The notes under the pieces are model-generated. The model was not told where the DNA came from. It did no database searches and worked only from the letters and a program-made list of their open reading frames with translations. A program made the position numbers and the translations under genes. A DNA stretch of 64,000 nt, taken from Sorghum bicolor (taxonomy: Eukaryota > Streptophyta > Magnoliopsida > Poales > Poaceae). Shown in pieces: positions 1-11,380 of the stretch; the stretch's first letter is position 1, and each line of letters begins with the position of its first letter. The stretch covers positions 2,529,997-2,593,996 of the forward strand of contig NC_012871.2 of assembly GCF_000003195.3 (NCBI RefSeq), written 5' to 3'.

Positions 1-129
1 ATGACTATATGATAGTCATACTCATACAGTTTACGCATCATCCATTGACGGATAAAGTTAAGGATTCACGAATGTGCTAGGTCGAGCTACTAAGAAATAT
101 TTGGGCATATAGCCGACCCAATTTTAGTT

Positions 130-301
130 GTTAGCTTAATAATTGACTGGCTTGTTATGGCTCGCGAGCAGCTCACGAGCTGGCTCGAGCTAGCTCGTTA
201 TAAAACGAGCTAGCTCATTATAAAACGAGTCAAGCTCGAGCTGAGCTATTAACGAGCGAGTTGAGCGAGCTAGCGAGTTACAAATTTTTTGTCCAGCCTT
301 A
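130..301 (-). mobile_element. Terminal part of a hAT-type DNA transposon
   Basis: The stretch is full of GAGCTAGCTCG-like subterminal motifs, with a unit of about 21 bases (GAGCTAGCTC followed by TTATAAAACG) repeated twice. It ends in TTTTTTGTCCAGCCTTA, which on the minus strand reads TAAGGCTGGACAAAAAA. That matches the terminal inverted repeat style of plant hAT elements. It abuts a partial copia LTR exactly at 301/302, so I infer that the element inserted into that LTR. The other end and the rest of the LTR lie left of the window. No coding sequence is visible, so autonomy cannot be judged. Confidence is moderate because only one end is seen. Confidence 0.55.
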
Positions 302-386
302 GGCCTACCATACGTGGCTCCCCATTGTGTCTATATTACACAATTATTCTCCTTGAGTAATACATTGCGTATTTTGTTCGCTATCA
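302..386 (+). repeat. 5' LTR, truncated at its left end
   Basis: From GGCCTACCATAC to TTCGCTATCA this matches the last part of the 3' LTR at 5845-5960 with scattered substitutions. The first 30 or so bases of the LTR are missing here and replaced by the hAT-like end. The right end CTATCA is followed directly by the primer-binding site. Confidence 0.8.
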
Positions 387-400
387 TGGTATCTAAGACC
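387..400 (+). other. Primer-binding site of the copia element
   Basis: TGGTATCTAAGACC directly follows the 5' LTR. Plant copia elements commonly start with TGGTATCAGAGC, complementary to the 3' end of initiator tRNA-Met. The copy here agrees over the first seven bases and then diverges. Confidence 0.75.
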
Positions 401-553
401 GGTTTCGCTCCTGCGACCGACTGCTTCCGCTAAAACCCTAGCCGCCGCAGAATTCTTCACTGGCTCCCCAGGCCGCTGTTGATCCTTCGCCGGCCTCTAC
501 CTGCACCACGCTGCCGAGTCCCTCTCGTCGGGCGCCCCTCTCTTCTTTGCTCA

Positions 554-1204
554 ATGGGTGACGCTGCAGCCGCTGCGGCAGCCGCCGCCGCCAACGACGC
601 AAAGAAACGCGAGGACGCGGCTCGTGAAGCCGAGGCTCTCGCGGCCCTCGTCCGGGCGCTCACTGCCCATGAGACGGCCAACACCACGTTACACACCCAG
701 GCGATCTCCATCCTCAACATCAAGATGCTCGTCCTTGTGACCTTGGAGAAGCCGGCCAACAACTATGGCCGCTGGCGCTCCCTCTTTTTGGTCGTCCTTG
801 GCAAGTACAACCTGAAAGACCACGTCCTCTCCGACGCCTTCTACCCCGATCTTTCGGCTTGGGCGACCATGGACTACTGCGTCCTCACGTGGATATACTG
901 CACCATCTCCAACGATCTCCAGCAATCGTTGATGCTCCGCGATCCCGCTGCCCGCAACGCATGGCTCTACCTCAAAGATGAGTTCCTCGACCAACACGAA
1001 TCTCGCGCGCTGCTGTTGGAGGTGGAGTTCCGCGCCTTCAAGCAGAGCGATCTCAATGTCACCGACTACTGTCGTCGCCTCGAGACAATGGCGGCCTCCC
1101 TCAGCGAGTTCGGCGATCCGATCAGCGACCGGCAGCTCATCCTCACCCTGCTCTGTGGCCTCAACGGGAAGTACCGGCACATGGTGTTGAATCTGAAGAT
1201 GTAG
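554..1204 (+). pseudogene. Retrotransposon gag (UBN2-type) remnant
   Basis: The ATG at 554 opens a frame of 216 codons. It begins with an alanine run (residues 3-12) and continues with the helical gag core of plant copia elements; hallmarks are NNYGRWRSLF, DHVL, the W-rich TWIYCTISNDLQ stretch, and RALLLEVEFRAFKQ. It stops at 1204, before the zinc knuckle expected in this family. Sequence related to the missing C-terminus continues in other frames to about 1740. In the family this protein forms the cytoplasmic capsid-like particle. The early stop and the frame changes indicate a non-functional copy. Confidence 0.8.
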
Positions 1205-1740
1205 CGGCCCTTCCCAACGTTCTTGGAGGCGCGCACTCTCCTGCTCCTAGAGGAGATTGACGTCCACGACACCGCCGACCTTGTCGCTACGGCTCCCGCG
1301 TCCGATGCCCAGGCCCTGCACGTGGCGCGCACGTCACCCTAACCCCGGTCTACCAACAACGGCGGCTCGGGTGGTGGCTCCCTGCTTCCTCAGGTGGTGG
1401 CTCGGGCGGCGGCAATGGCAGCTACCGCAATCGACATCGCGGACGCAGCGGAAACGACAGCAACGGCGGTAACAGCGCCAACAACGCCCCTAAGTCGGGC
1501 CCTGCCCAGGCTGCACAGCGTTCAGGTCAAAACCCATGGTCCGGCATTGTACAGCTCTAGCCGCACGGCTTCGGTGGGCTTCCTGGTCCCGTTGCGCGTT
1601 CCCCGTACGCATCGTTCAACCCTCCACAGCCAGCGCTCCACATGATGTCGTACCAGGGGCTACTACCAGCTACCCCCTCCTGGTTTCGACTATGGCAGCG
1701 GGGCACCAAGCTCCTCTTCAGCCTCTTCTTCTGCCGGCGG

Positions 1741-2481
1741 TAAAGATGGCAACGGGTACAAACCCGCTGGGTTTTGCCATTCCAAATCCATGCCCATTAA
1801 TATAAAATATGCCCACTAAAAAACTCATGACCTGTCACGGGTTTGATTTTGTGCTCAAACCCATGCCCATCGGGTCACGGGTATTTAACGGGTTGCTCGT
1901 GTCCGTCACAGCATGTCATAAGATGGTCATCCAGTCAAGTGAGCAAGTCTACTCTAGAGCGCACCAAAATACTTAAAGTTGAATTAATTGGCAAGGTGAG
2001 ATTCATGTTATGTGTTATTACACCTCCGCACTAGAAATTTGCGAGTTCTGACAGAAACACTCACCTCTAGCATGCACTGGGCCATGACCTGCTAATGCTC
2101 GGTGCCAACATCTGTCATATCTTTGAGTCCAGATGAACTGAGTGCATGCACTAAGACGCGCTAGCTAGCTGCAGCTTTCACATAAGGAGCTTCTACTAAA
2201 AAAAAGTATGCAGCATGCATGTTCTCTATTTCGTTTATTTTTTCTTGCATTTTGTACTTTATGTACTAATTAATTGTATGATGATATGGTGAATCGGGTT
2301 TAAAAAACCCATGGGTTTGCGGGTTTAGGTACTACACACCCAGACCCATGCCCACAAACCCGCTGGGTCTAGCTTTTGCCCCATTAACAAACCCACGAGT
2401 AGCGAAGTTGACCCATATCCTTACCGTAATAGAGCAAAAACCCATCGGGTTTCGGGTCTCGGGTACCCATTGCCATCTTTA
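1741..2481. mobile_element. Non-autonomous hAT-type element (741 bp) with exact 8-bp target duplication
   Basis: The ends are inverted repeats: TAAAGATGGCAACGGGTAC at 1741 and GTACCCATTGCCATCTTTA ending at 2481, with one mismatch over 19 bases. The element is flanked by perfect 8-bp repeats GCCGGCGG at 1733-1740 and 2482-2489. An 8-bp duplication is the hallmark of hAT transposition. The interior carries many GGGTTT/AAACCC and CGGGTCACGGGT motifs near both ends, the type of subterminal repeat bound by hAT transposases. There is no transposase reading frame. It sits between the gag and protease parts of the copia element, so it is younger than that element. Confidence 0.93.
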
Positions 2482-2482
2482 G

Positions 2483-5400
2483 CCGGCGGCGTGCCACAGT
2501 ACACAGCATGGACTCCCATGGATGGCGGGTCCTGGGATCAAGGCTCTCTGGTCAACAACTTCAACGCAATGACCTTGATGCCACCGCCGAACACCAATGA
2601 GTGGTATGCTGATTCTGGTGCTGGTTCACACATGACCGCCCACTCTGGTATTCTTTCATCTTCTCGCTCACCCTCTTTGTCTGGTCCTTCGTCCATTATG
2701 TCGACAATGGTGCCCTTTTGCCCATTACCTCCACTGGGTTCATACTCATTTCCTACACCACGTCGTCCTCTTGTTCTAAATGATGTCTTAATATCTCCTA
2801 GCATTATTAAGAACTTGATTTTCATTCGTCGGTTTACTACTGATAACAATTGTTCTACCGAGTTTGATCCTTTTGGCCTCTCTGTGAAGGACCTACAAAC
2901 ACGGAGCGTGATCGCCAGATGCAATAGCAAGGGCGATCTCTACCCGTTCTTCCCACCCACCAGCACACCAGCTCTCGCCGCTGTCCCCATCTCCACCTTG
3001 TGGCATCGTCGTCTTGGTCATCTTGGCGCTGAATCTTTTGTCCAATCTCATTAGCACCCATGCTATTTCATGTAATAAACCCAAACATGAACACATATGT
3101 CATGCTTGTCAGTTAGGGTGCCATGTTCGCCTTCCTTTTGGGTCGTCTACCTCTCGTGCCATCAATCGATTTGATTTAATATATTGTGATCTTTGGACAT
3201 CTCCCGTTACTAGTGTGTCCGGTTACAAATATTATCTTGTAATTATTGATGATTTTTTTCATTATGCTTGGACATTTCTGCTTCACTTTAAATCCGACAC
3301 TTTTGCCACTATTTCTAACTTTTTTGCCTACGTGCGTACTCAGTTTGGCACTCCCATGAAGGCTGTCCAGTGCGACAACGGCCGTGAGTTTGATCACTCC
3401 TCGGCCCGCACGTTCTTCCTCTCCCATGGCGCCATCCTTCGCATGTCGTGTCCTTACACCTCCCAGCAAAATGGTAAAGCCAAACGCGCTCTTCGCACTA
3501 TTAATAATATCGTGCGCTCGCTTCTCTTTCAGGCTAGCATGCCTCCAGTCTATTGGGTTGACTCCTTGCATACTGCCACCTACCTTCTAAATCGTTACCC
3601 CACTAAAACCCTAGGCGGCCTCTCACCATTTTTTGCTCTCCATGGCAGTCACCCTACCTATGCACATCTTCGAGTTTTTGGATGTGCCTGCTATCCCAAT
3701 TTATCCTCCACCGCACCACACAAATTGTCTCCTCATTCATCTCTTTGTGTTTTTCTTGGCTATTCTTCCGAAGGGTTATTGATGCCTTGATCTTCATTCT
3801 AACAGGATTATCATCTCCTGCTGTGTGGTATTTGATGAATCCTTGTTTCCCTTCTCCGAGATGTCGACTTCCCCCTCGGAACCCGCCACCCTTGATTTTT
3901 TGAACGACGATGACTCTTCCACTATGCCTATTCGGCCTAGTGTTGTGGTTGCAGGTACCCCTTGAGGTGATCAGCCGTTGGCTGTTGTGCCTGGCTCCAG
4001 CCACGACGCCCCACCTGGTGACTTCAGCCTGGGCGGTTCATCGCCCAGCTTGCCTGCTACTACCACGGCTGGCTTGGTGCCAGCCCCAGCGCCAACTGCT
4101 ACCACGGCTGGCTTGGTGCCAGTCCCGGCGCCATCTGCGATAGTGCCTGGATCGGCATCCTCTGCTGCCCCTGTTGACACACCATCACAAGTCATTGCTA
4201 GTAGAGGAGGCCGCACCGTCGACGCACGACCACAGCCCACTACACCCGTTGTGAACGAGCACAACATGCGGACTCGAGGCAAGTCTGGTTTTGTTCAGCC
4301 GGTTGATCGCTTGAATCTGCATGCTGCGATGCTCTCCCCCTGCGAAGACTTTTCGCTCTGCCCTCGCTGATCCTCATTGGCGAGCAGCGATGCAGGCCGA
4401 ATTTGATGCTCTCCTGACCAATGACACTTGGACTCTAGTTCCCCGTCCGCCTGATGTTAACGTCGTCACTGGTAAATGGGTTTATTGTCACAAGTTTTTG
4501 TCTGATAACTCTCTTGATTGTTACAAGGCTAGGTGGGTTCTCAGAGGCTTCACTCAGCGTCCGGGCATTGATTATGAAGAGACTTTCAGTCTAGTCATCA
4601 AGCCCGCCACAGTTCGTGTTGTGCTTACTCTTGCTCTGTCTCGTTCTTGGCCTATTCATCAACTGGACGTCAAGAACGCATTTCTTCATGGGACTTTGAC
4701 AGAAACAGTGTATTGTTAGCAGCCGTCTGGATTTTTTGATTTCTCTCGCCCTGATCACGTGTGCCGGTTGAACAAGTCACTATATGGATTGAAGCAGGCT
4801 CCCCGAGCGTGGTACAGTCGGTTTGCCAGTCATATCACCTCTCTTGGTTTTGTTGAGGCCAAAGCTGACACCTCACTCTTCACGTACCGCCGTGGCACTG
4901 ACACAGCCTTCCTGCTTCTTTATGTGGATGATATTGTTCTTACCGCTTCGTCATAGAGTTTTCTTCAGCGCATTATATCAGCATTGCAGCAGGAATTCTC
5001 TATGACTGACATTGGGGCTCTCCATCATTTTCTGGGTGTTTCAGTTGAGCGTCGAGCTGATGAGCTATTTCTCTCTCAGAAACAATATATGCTGGATATT
5101 GTGGATCGTTCTGGTATGCGTGACTGCAAGCCATGCAGTACATCTGTTGATACTCATGCCAAGTTGTCTGCTGATGGTGATCCTGTAGCTGATCCGACAC
5201 ACTATCGTCGCAGTATTGTTGGCGCACTTCAGTATCTCACCTTCACCCGTTCGGATATAGCTTATGTTGTTCAGCATGTCTATTTATATATATGCATGAT
5301 CCGGGAGAGCCTCATCTTGTCGCCATAAAGCGCATCCTATGCTACATTCAGGGAACCTTGGAGCTTGGATTCCACCTTCATCGCACCTCGCATGTTGATC

Positions 5401-5700
5401 TCATAGTGTACTCCGATGCTGACTGGGCAAGATGTCTTGAGACACGTCGTTCGACTTCTGGTCTTCGAAGCGTCAGGCGACCGTCTCCAGATCCAGTGTT
5501 GAGGCTGAGTATCGCGTTGTTGCCAATGGGGTTGCGGAGGCAAGCTGGTTACGACAGCTTCTCTAGGAACTCCATTGCCCTCTTCGACGAGCTACAGTTG
5601 TGCATTGTGACAATGTCAGTGTTGTTTATTTATCTACCAACCCCGTTCAGCATCAGCGGACCAAGCATGTCGAGATAGATCTGCACTTCGTTCGTGACGC
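2483..5700 (+). pseudogene. Broken copia pol (protease, integrase, reverse transcriptase, RNase H)
   Basis: Pieces in consecutive frames can be read. The protease active-site motif DSGAG is at 2611. The GAG-pre-integrase segment HRRLGHLG is near 3004 and its CxxC part near 3100. The integrase core lies at 3165-3790, with the acidic residues in YCDLW and QCDNGREF. The reverse transcriptase runs from about 4365 to 4960, with [32 protein letters not shown] and the catalytic YVDD at 4921-4932. RNase H lies from about 5290, with the YSDADWA motif near 5410. Stops at 3054, 3790, 4719 and 4956 and frameshifts near 3060, 4360 and 5285-5470 inactivate it. Confidence 0.9.
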
Positions 5701-5844
5701 GTCGCCCTTGGGGAAGTTCGTGTTCTTCATGTCCCTACTACATAGTATGCAAACATCTTCACCAAAGGGCTTCCAACGTCCGTCTTCGTTGAGTTTAGAT
5801 CCAGTCTTAATGTTCCTGGTGCTCCCAGTTGCAACTACGGGGGG

Positions 5845-5960
5845 TGTTAGATTGTAAACGTATCAGGACCCATGGGCCTGCCATACCTAGCTCCCTATCG
5901 TGTCTATATGTACACAATTATTCTCCTTGAGTAATACATCGCGTATTCTATTCGCTATCA
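5845..5960 (+). repeat. 3' LTR of the copia element
   Basis: The LTR begins TGTTAG just after a run of six G (5839-5844, the polypurine tract) and ends CGCTATCA. Its last 85 bases match the partial 5' LTR at 302-386. It is unusually short (116 bases) for a plant copia LTR. A target-site duplication cannot be tested because the left flank is lost under the hAT insertion. Confidence 0.82.
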
Positions 5961-6079
5961 AAAAGCTCTGCTACTATATATGAGGCAAGGTTCTCCATAT
6001 CATCTGAACTGTGTAGTGTGAATGACAACTATTCTCCATATACCAAGAGCAAGAGGAAATTTTGGTTGCTAAGTGTGTC

Positions 6080-6205
6080 AGCCTTTTCCATTAAGCCTAA
6101 AGTCATCACCTTAACTGAATCCTCAATGTTGGCTACAAGCCTCTCAGCCTTTTCAAGTTAGCCTAAAGTCATCACCTTAAATGTTGGCTACAAGCCTAAA
6201 AAGGT
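6080..6205 (+). repeat. Imperfect tandem duplication of about 60 bases
   Basis: The block TCAGCCTTTTC...AGCCTAAAGTCATCACCTTAA...ATGTTGGCTACAAGCCT occurs at about 6080-6142 and again at 6146-6200. The second copy lacks about 10 bases in the middle. No coding content is visible in this stretch. Confidence 0.8.
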
Positions 6206-7125
6206 ATTGTTTTCTATATTAAACTATTTCTGAGAAGAGAGACATGCTGGCTACAAACACATTATGTTGATTAACATCTGATTAGGAAATACTGTAAGTC
6301 ATGCATCTTTAATTTTATGTTCTCCCCTTAATGTGTCCTGAAATCTCTAGAATGCAGGATAAAGGGAGTATCTTACCATGGTTTGCGTTTGAGTGAATTT
6401 CAGCCACATGCCAGCTACTCAGCTCACAGATCAGATCTAAAGCTTTTGACTTACCTGTCATTGTGCGAAAGAAGTGCATGGCAAAATAAATCCAGGACAC
6501 GTAATCCTTGCTAGATCACAACGATCAAAACCTGGTCCAGCCCGTAACTGTCCTTTCTTGCTTTCGTTGTGCATGTTTACCAAGATTTGTGCAAAAAAAA
6601 ATAAAAGCTGATTCTAAGAAAGCAACATATTCATGATACAATAATGTTGTTAAAAATGTCACCACGAGGTGAGATCAGCAACATCGTCTAACGGTCGTTC
6701 TCTCGGGCTTTGTATGATGTTGTCATCTCTCTCTCTCTCTCTCTGCTAGTACGTGGTAATAATTCTATATACTAGTTGTACGATGATTGCAGCACACGGA
6801 AATATATAGAAAAATAATTTGGTATTTCTTCAAGAGGAAAATGACTTTGGCTTTTCTTTTCTTTTTTGTCAAGAATCTTGTAGACTAGTCGCAGACGTCG
6901 TCAAGTGAAAACTGAATTGACTTCATATCCAGGTAAAAGACAACAACGCACTAGATATGCATCCAACATCTATATTGTCCTTGGAGTTTTTAATATAAAG
7001 TCTTCCATTATATAAAAGATGGTATTCCTATTTTCAAATTTGTTTGCAACTACATACCACACAAAAATCAATGAGCCGTTGTCACCATTCTATATAAGGA
7101 CATTTTAGAAGAAAACCATCGGATT
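6206..7125. other. Intergenic, no gene recognised; short CT microsatellite
   Basis: AT-rich sequence without a supported gene. It includes a perfect (CT)n run at about 6726-6743. Short open frames are uncharacterised and look random. Confidence 0.5.
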
Positions 7126-7127
7126 TT

Positions 7128-7266
7128 ATGGGAATGTTCGGCAAAGAACTCTTTACCTACAAAAAATTTGTCGAGGTCTCTTTACCGAGTGCGACACTCG
7201 GTAAAAGCTTTGCCGAATGCAATAGTACCTTTCCCGAGTGCCTACGGACATATGTTTCCTGTAGTG
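7128..7266 (-). mobile_element. Terminal fragment of a CACTA (En/Spm) transposon
   Basis: Read on the minus strand the block starts CACTACAGGAAAC (plus 7254-7266) and then shows repeated motifs of the type GCACTCGG and TTCGGCAAAG. The terminal CACTA plus subterminal repeats built on TTTGCCGAGTGC is characteristic of grass CACTA elements. Only one end (about 140 bases) is present; I found no matching opposite end to the left, so it is a truncated relic. The short reading frame over it is not a gene. Confidence 0.75.
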
Positions 7267-8116
7267 AATACTATGGATTAGTATATTATATCAATAAGAT
7301 TCATGCGTTTGAAAACACATTACAATTAATGGCATTCACCACCAACATGATTGATTTTGAATCTGCATTGTAATACCCTTTTCATGTGCTTTCACCGCCT
7401 TGTTTGTCATCACTTCAGCGTGATGTTATTTAATTGTATCTAACTTAATTCGATCTATCAGGAAAGTTTAAGAAAATTCTAGAGGAGTGCAGAGTATCAT
7501 CACACATTCAAAGATTCCCTTTGAAAAGTTTTTTACAATTGTTTCGTAACCACTACTACTGCATGCACGCCTGTATGGTTCTTTTTTTTAAACTTTTGGA
7601 AGTTCAAATATGGGATCCAGAATATCGCTAGACCTAACAGCCCACATTGGTTGATGATAAGAAAACTATACCATTCTATATAACATTTCGTACGCACAAT
7701 CACATTTTGATTCGAAATGCCGGTCATATCCTGAAAAAAAAACATACATATTTCTAAGGTCCTTTTTTGACCAAGGGACTCAGCACGAATTGAATTCCCA
7801 GTGGTGCAAAACAAATGCTGAAGGAATATATGTCAATCAACCAAAACAAGAGCATCATCACTAGAACATAGACAATCATATCATGCGTTGCATCAAACCC
7901 CAGCATTCATGCATGATGAATTCCAGACATGACTGATGGCTGGAGTTTAAAGAGATGGCGCAATATGCAAGCTAATAAAGGTGATCTAGCAGCGGTCGTA
8001 CATATTCTGATGCGGCAGAGCACTATTTGTTTGGTTTACACACTCCAGATGACAGGTTGCATGCCTCCATGGCTCCGTGCCTCCAAAGAAAAAGAATAAA
8101 AAGAATAAATGAAAAT
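7267..8116. other. Intergenic, nothing recognised
   Basis: AT-rich sequence without a recognisable gene, RNA or clear mobile-element end. Confidence 0.4.
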
Positions 8117-9016
8117 GTGAGAGCGTCTCCGGCAGTACTATCCAAATCAAGTCCCCTACTTGTCTATTTAGATGGCTACCTGTTTCAATACAACCTATCT
8201 TTTGTTGTTTCCTCAAGTGCTACCAAAATCAAGCCACCCAAAACCAGCCTCCTAGTAGCTCGCATCCTCCTAGGTGAAGTGGCCTATAGCCTAGTGGTTA
8301 CAAGAGCCTCGGTAGCACCTCAGGTCTTGGATTCGACTTCCTCGTGGGAGCAAATATTCTAGGATTTAGTGGTGTTTGTACTTTTAATGGTAAGCAACGT
8401 TTTCGTCGACGGCAAGGCACATGTTATGACTTCGTCAATCTTGAGAATTTGTCGACCCAGTCTTCGAAGATGCACATAGGAGTAGGGTTTTTATTCGTGT
8501 ATTCATAGGGTTGGGTGTGCATGCATTTTGAGTGTCTGAATTGTACTATGTAATCTCAAAAAAACTGTCCTCCTAGAGAATGACACGTGGGACCCACATG
8601 GCATCCTGTCTCATGTTATTCTCGCCATAGACGCCGAGGAGCCGTAGACACTTAGGGCCCGGCTGCCTAGGGTAGGCCTCGCCGACGCGGTTGGCCTCAC
8701 TAAGCAGGGCAAGGTGCGTCGTATAAGCTAGTTGTGCCACCATTGGGGCTCTCCTCGCCAAGTAGGGTCGTGCCTCCGGGGCAGGCTAAGCTAGCTGCCC
8801 AGGCAGTGCCACCGGGGAAGAAGAAAGGCAGACGCGCCAAGGATATTTGGATAGTCCAGTATGGGGGTTAACAGGAATGGATAGTAGAAAGAAGGATTTG
8901 GGTAGCCCACAAATTTGGAGGTCTCGTAGGGATCTTGATGGAGCTGAGTTTCCGCTCTTCACTATCTAAATTAGGGATAAGAGATCACTTAGGTAGTGCT
9001 ACTGGAGTTGCTCTTA
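8117..9016. mobile_element. Inverted-repeat element interrupted by a SINE
   Basis: The left end reads TGAGAGCGTCTCCGGCAGTA (about 8118) and the right end, on the minus strand, TAAGAGCAACTCCAGTAGCA (ending about 9016). The two agree at most positions over about 23 bases and match the AGAGC-rich termini of an abundant grass MITE class. The SINE at 8274-8567 lies inside, so the original element was about 600 bases. No transposase is visible and I could not settle a target duplication. Confidence 0.5.
8274..8567 (+). mobile_element. tRNA-derived SINE with perfect 9-bp target-site duplication
   Basis: The element starts GTGAAGTGGCCTATAGCC. Near its left end it carries RNA polymerase III box A (TAGCCTAGTGG, about 8286-8296) and box B (GATTCGACTTC, about 8331-8341). 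It ends in CTCAAAAAAACTG. It is flanked by identical TCCTCCTAG at 8265-8273 and 8568-8576. SINEs are copied by LINE machinery in trans and leave such direct repeats. The tail is a short A-run after TGTAATCTC. It is inserted in an older inverted-repeat element. The lack of decay in the duplication suggests a fairly recent insertion. Confidence 0.9.
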
Positions 9017-11378
9017 GATGTCATCAAGTGCATAGCATTAGTAGTAGCAGCAAGCTATGCAAGTGCAAGTGATGAGTTGCTAGGAAGCTACTGGCCAATC
9101 AAAAGCATTGACGACACTTGGAGGGCCACGAGATAAGATTCAGATCTTACACGGGAGGCTCAGAATGGCCAAATATCTAATGGAGGGACGAATATATGCA
9201 GAGGCAGAGAGCGTGGAGCTAATCGAGTGTCACAGACGCGTGGCCCTACATGTCTGCCAGATGCATGCCTTGCAACAGAAACAATGACGATTTGACAAGC
9301 ATGGCATGCAGCTAGCATGCATGTGCGCCGCTTTTCCACGCCTTGCTAATGAGTAAAAAAAAAAGATAACCGCAGTGGACGGCTGCAATGAAAAGTACGT
9401 CCTGGGCTTTTGGCTCACCACCTATCAGCTAACCTAACCTATCATCAGCGTCTCCGAAACAGTTCATCATAGTGCACCCCACTATACTACATGCTTCCAC
9501 TGAAAGTGCTGCATTCAGTGATCAACACGAGTAAAGTCCAAGCATCTAACCTCGACCAGTAGATTCAGCATCTTGCTAGCACTAGCCGCCCATTCCAGCC
9601 GGCGCCACTGGAAATAGCTAGTATATATGGTTAAATAAAGAAGAGATCCAGTAAGAACAACCTTCAATTCCTACCGCAGATGATGGTGGAATAATCACGA
9701 AGACCGTTTCACTAAAACAAAGATAATGCTTGTGTTGAGTAGAGGGCTGAGAAACAAATTAAAGAAAACCCTACTTGGTCGATCTCATCTGAAACCCAAC
9801 AGTCACTGTGGGTTGTCTCTTTTTCTCTCCCAAAGTTTTCCCTGCCCTGAGTCCCTGACCTCCTCGGTCATCTCAGCGACAAATAAGTGATGTGAGTCAA
9901 ACATTCAGATTAACTGAATCTTATTTGAAAAAAAATGCCCTGCAACTAAAAGCCATCACCCTCACAAAGAAAAGAATGGACGAGAACAATACCAACGCCG
10001 CAAGAAACATAGCAAGCATCAGCCGTCAAACGCCACTATATGCACACTGTAAGAAACAAGCATTGTAAATGGCATTGCCCACACAAGCCAGCTTCTGTTG
10101 GATGTCATTGCGGCGAGCCGGCGACAAGCCAGCCACTAGCCTGCTTGGCCAGCCAAGACTGTGCCAGTCAATATACGGCCAACCCCAACAGTTGTTTGCC
10201 CATTGTAAACATCAACCCTAGAAGGAAACATGAGACACCATCCACACATATGCACCGGACACCAAACCGAAATCTTCTAGTGCTATACTCTTAGGTTGCT
10301 ACTAGCTAATAGTCAGTGTGGTTGCCTGACCAATTCATTGCATCAAGATTTCTGTTGGTAACACCATTATATTTTCATTTCAAATATCTTTATTGATATT
10401 GATGAAGATGAGGTTTTAAAATAATATGTTCTCTATATAAATGTTAGAAATATATTATAACAAAAAAGTAATCACCAGAGTTATACTAATTAATGAGACT
10501 TTGTTTTGAAACTCATATTGAGACTTTGTGAGTGATCAAAAGACCACTCATTTTGCGATTAGAGAGAGTAAGAAGAATCAATTTGTGGAGCCTAGCTCCC
10601 GACCAGACAATGTGCATGCCACCCATGGATCGTTGAGTAGTACGACGTGTTGTGCCTTTTAAGAGGCTGTTGGCCAGTGCATCATGCATGTTTAACTGGT
10701 TAAGTATGACTTGCATTAGTCGTTCCAAGATTAATTAGTTATTTTATTTTTCTTTTACCATCCCACTATCATTGGGTGGTATAACTGGACACCATGACAT
10801 GATAAAAGCTTTCCATGGTAACCACCAATGGTGTCAGTTTACACCAAACTATATGAAGACCAAGTGTCAACTCCCTGTTCAGGCTGCCGACGACTAGAGC
10901 TGGTGACTACAATCATTTCGTTTCCAGGACAGGAGTGTTCATCAGTCCAGCCTTCAGCGGCTGAAAACAAAACATGCCGTATTGAAAGCCTGAAACCAGG
11001 CAAAGTAAAGTCTAGAAAAGCGAGCTGAAATGCCGGACAGGAAGCCACATCAGTCACCGATCTCAGTGGATCTCGCTATCAAACTGGGCTAGCTGGAAAT
11101 TTCCTGCGCCGCGCCGGCCGCGGTACGGTGCCAATATAACCAATATATAAAGCATTGGAAGATGACAGGAGTGGGCGAAGATTCTCTGAATCTACGGGCA
11201 AAAGGCCACCTGAACCAGCCAGCCATGGTCGTTTTCTACGATCTACCACTAGGGTTTGGTTCTAGTGTCGACGATCGGCGCAATAGAATAGGGCCGGGGT
11301 AAATTCAAATTTATTTGGATTTGTGATAAAGTTGTCAGGATCAAAACGTTAAATGACTATTTCTATAGGGTTACGTAG
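9017..11378. other. Intergenic, no gene recognised
   Basis: About 2.4 kb with only short, unconvincing open frames (for example 10040-10294 and 10828-11028). None shows a recognisable domain, splice pattern or codon bias. A GC-rich patch at 11100-11130 precedes nothing recognisable. Confidence 0.4.
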
Positions 11379-11380
11379 TA

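Larger units (their letters stand above)
302..5960 (+). mobile_element. Degenerate Ty1/copia LTR retrotransposon
   Basis: A copia element with partial 5' LTR (302-386), primer-binding site (387-400), gag (554-1204), and pol in the order protease, integrase, reverse transcriptase, RNase H, then a 3' LTR (5845-5960). The domain order integrase before reverse transcriptase defines copia. The coding region is broken by stops near 1204, 3054, 3790, 4719 and 4956 and by several frame changes, so no polyprotein can be made. It is interrupted by a hAT-type insertion at 1741-2481 and a second hAT end sits in the 5' LTR. The LTRs are very short (116 bases for the 3' copy). They differ at several positions in the shared 85 bases, which suggests an old insertion. 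Confidence 0.92.
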
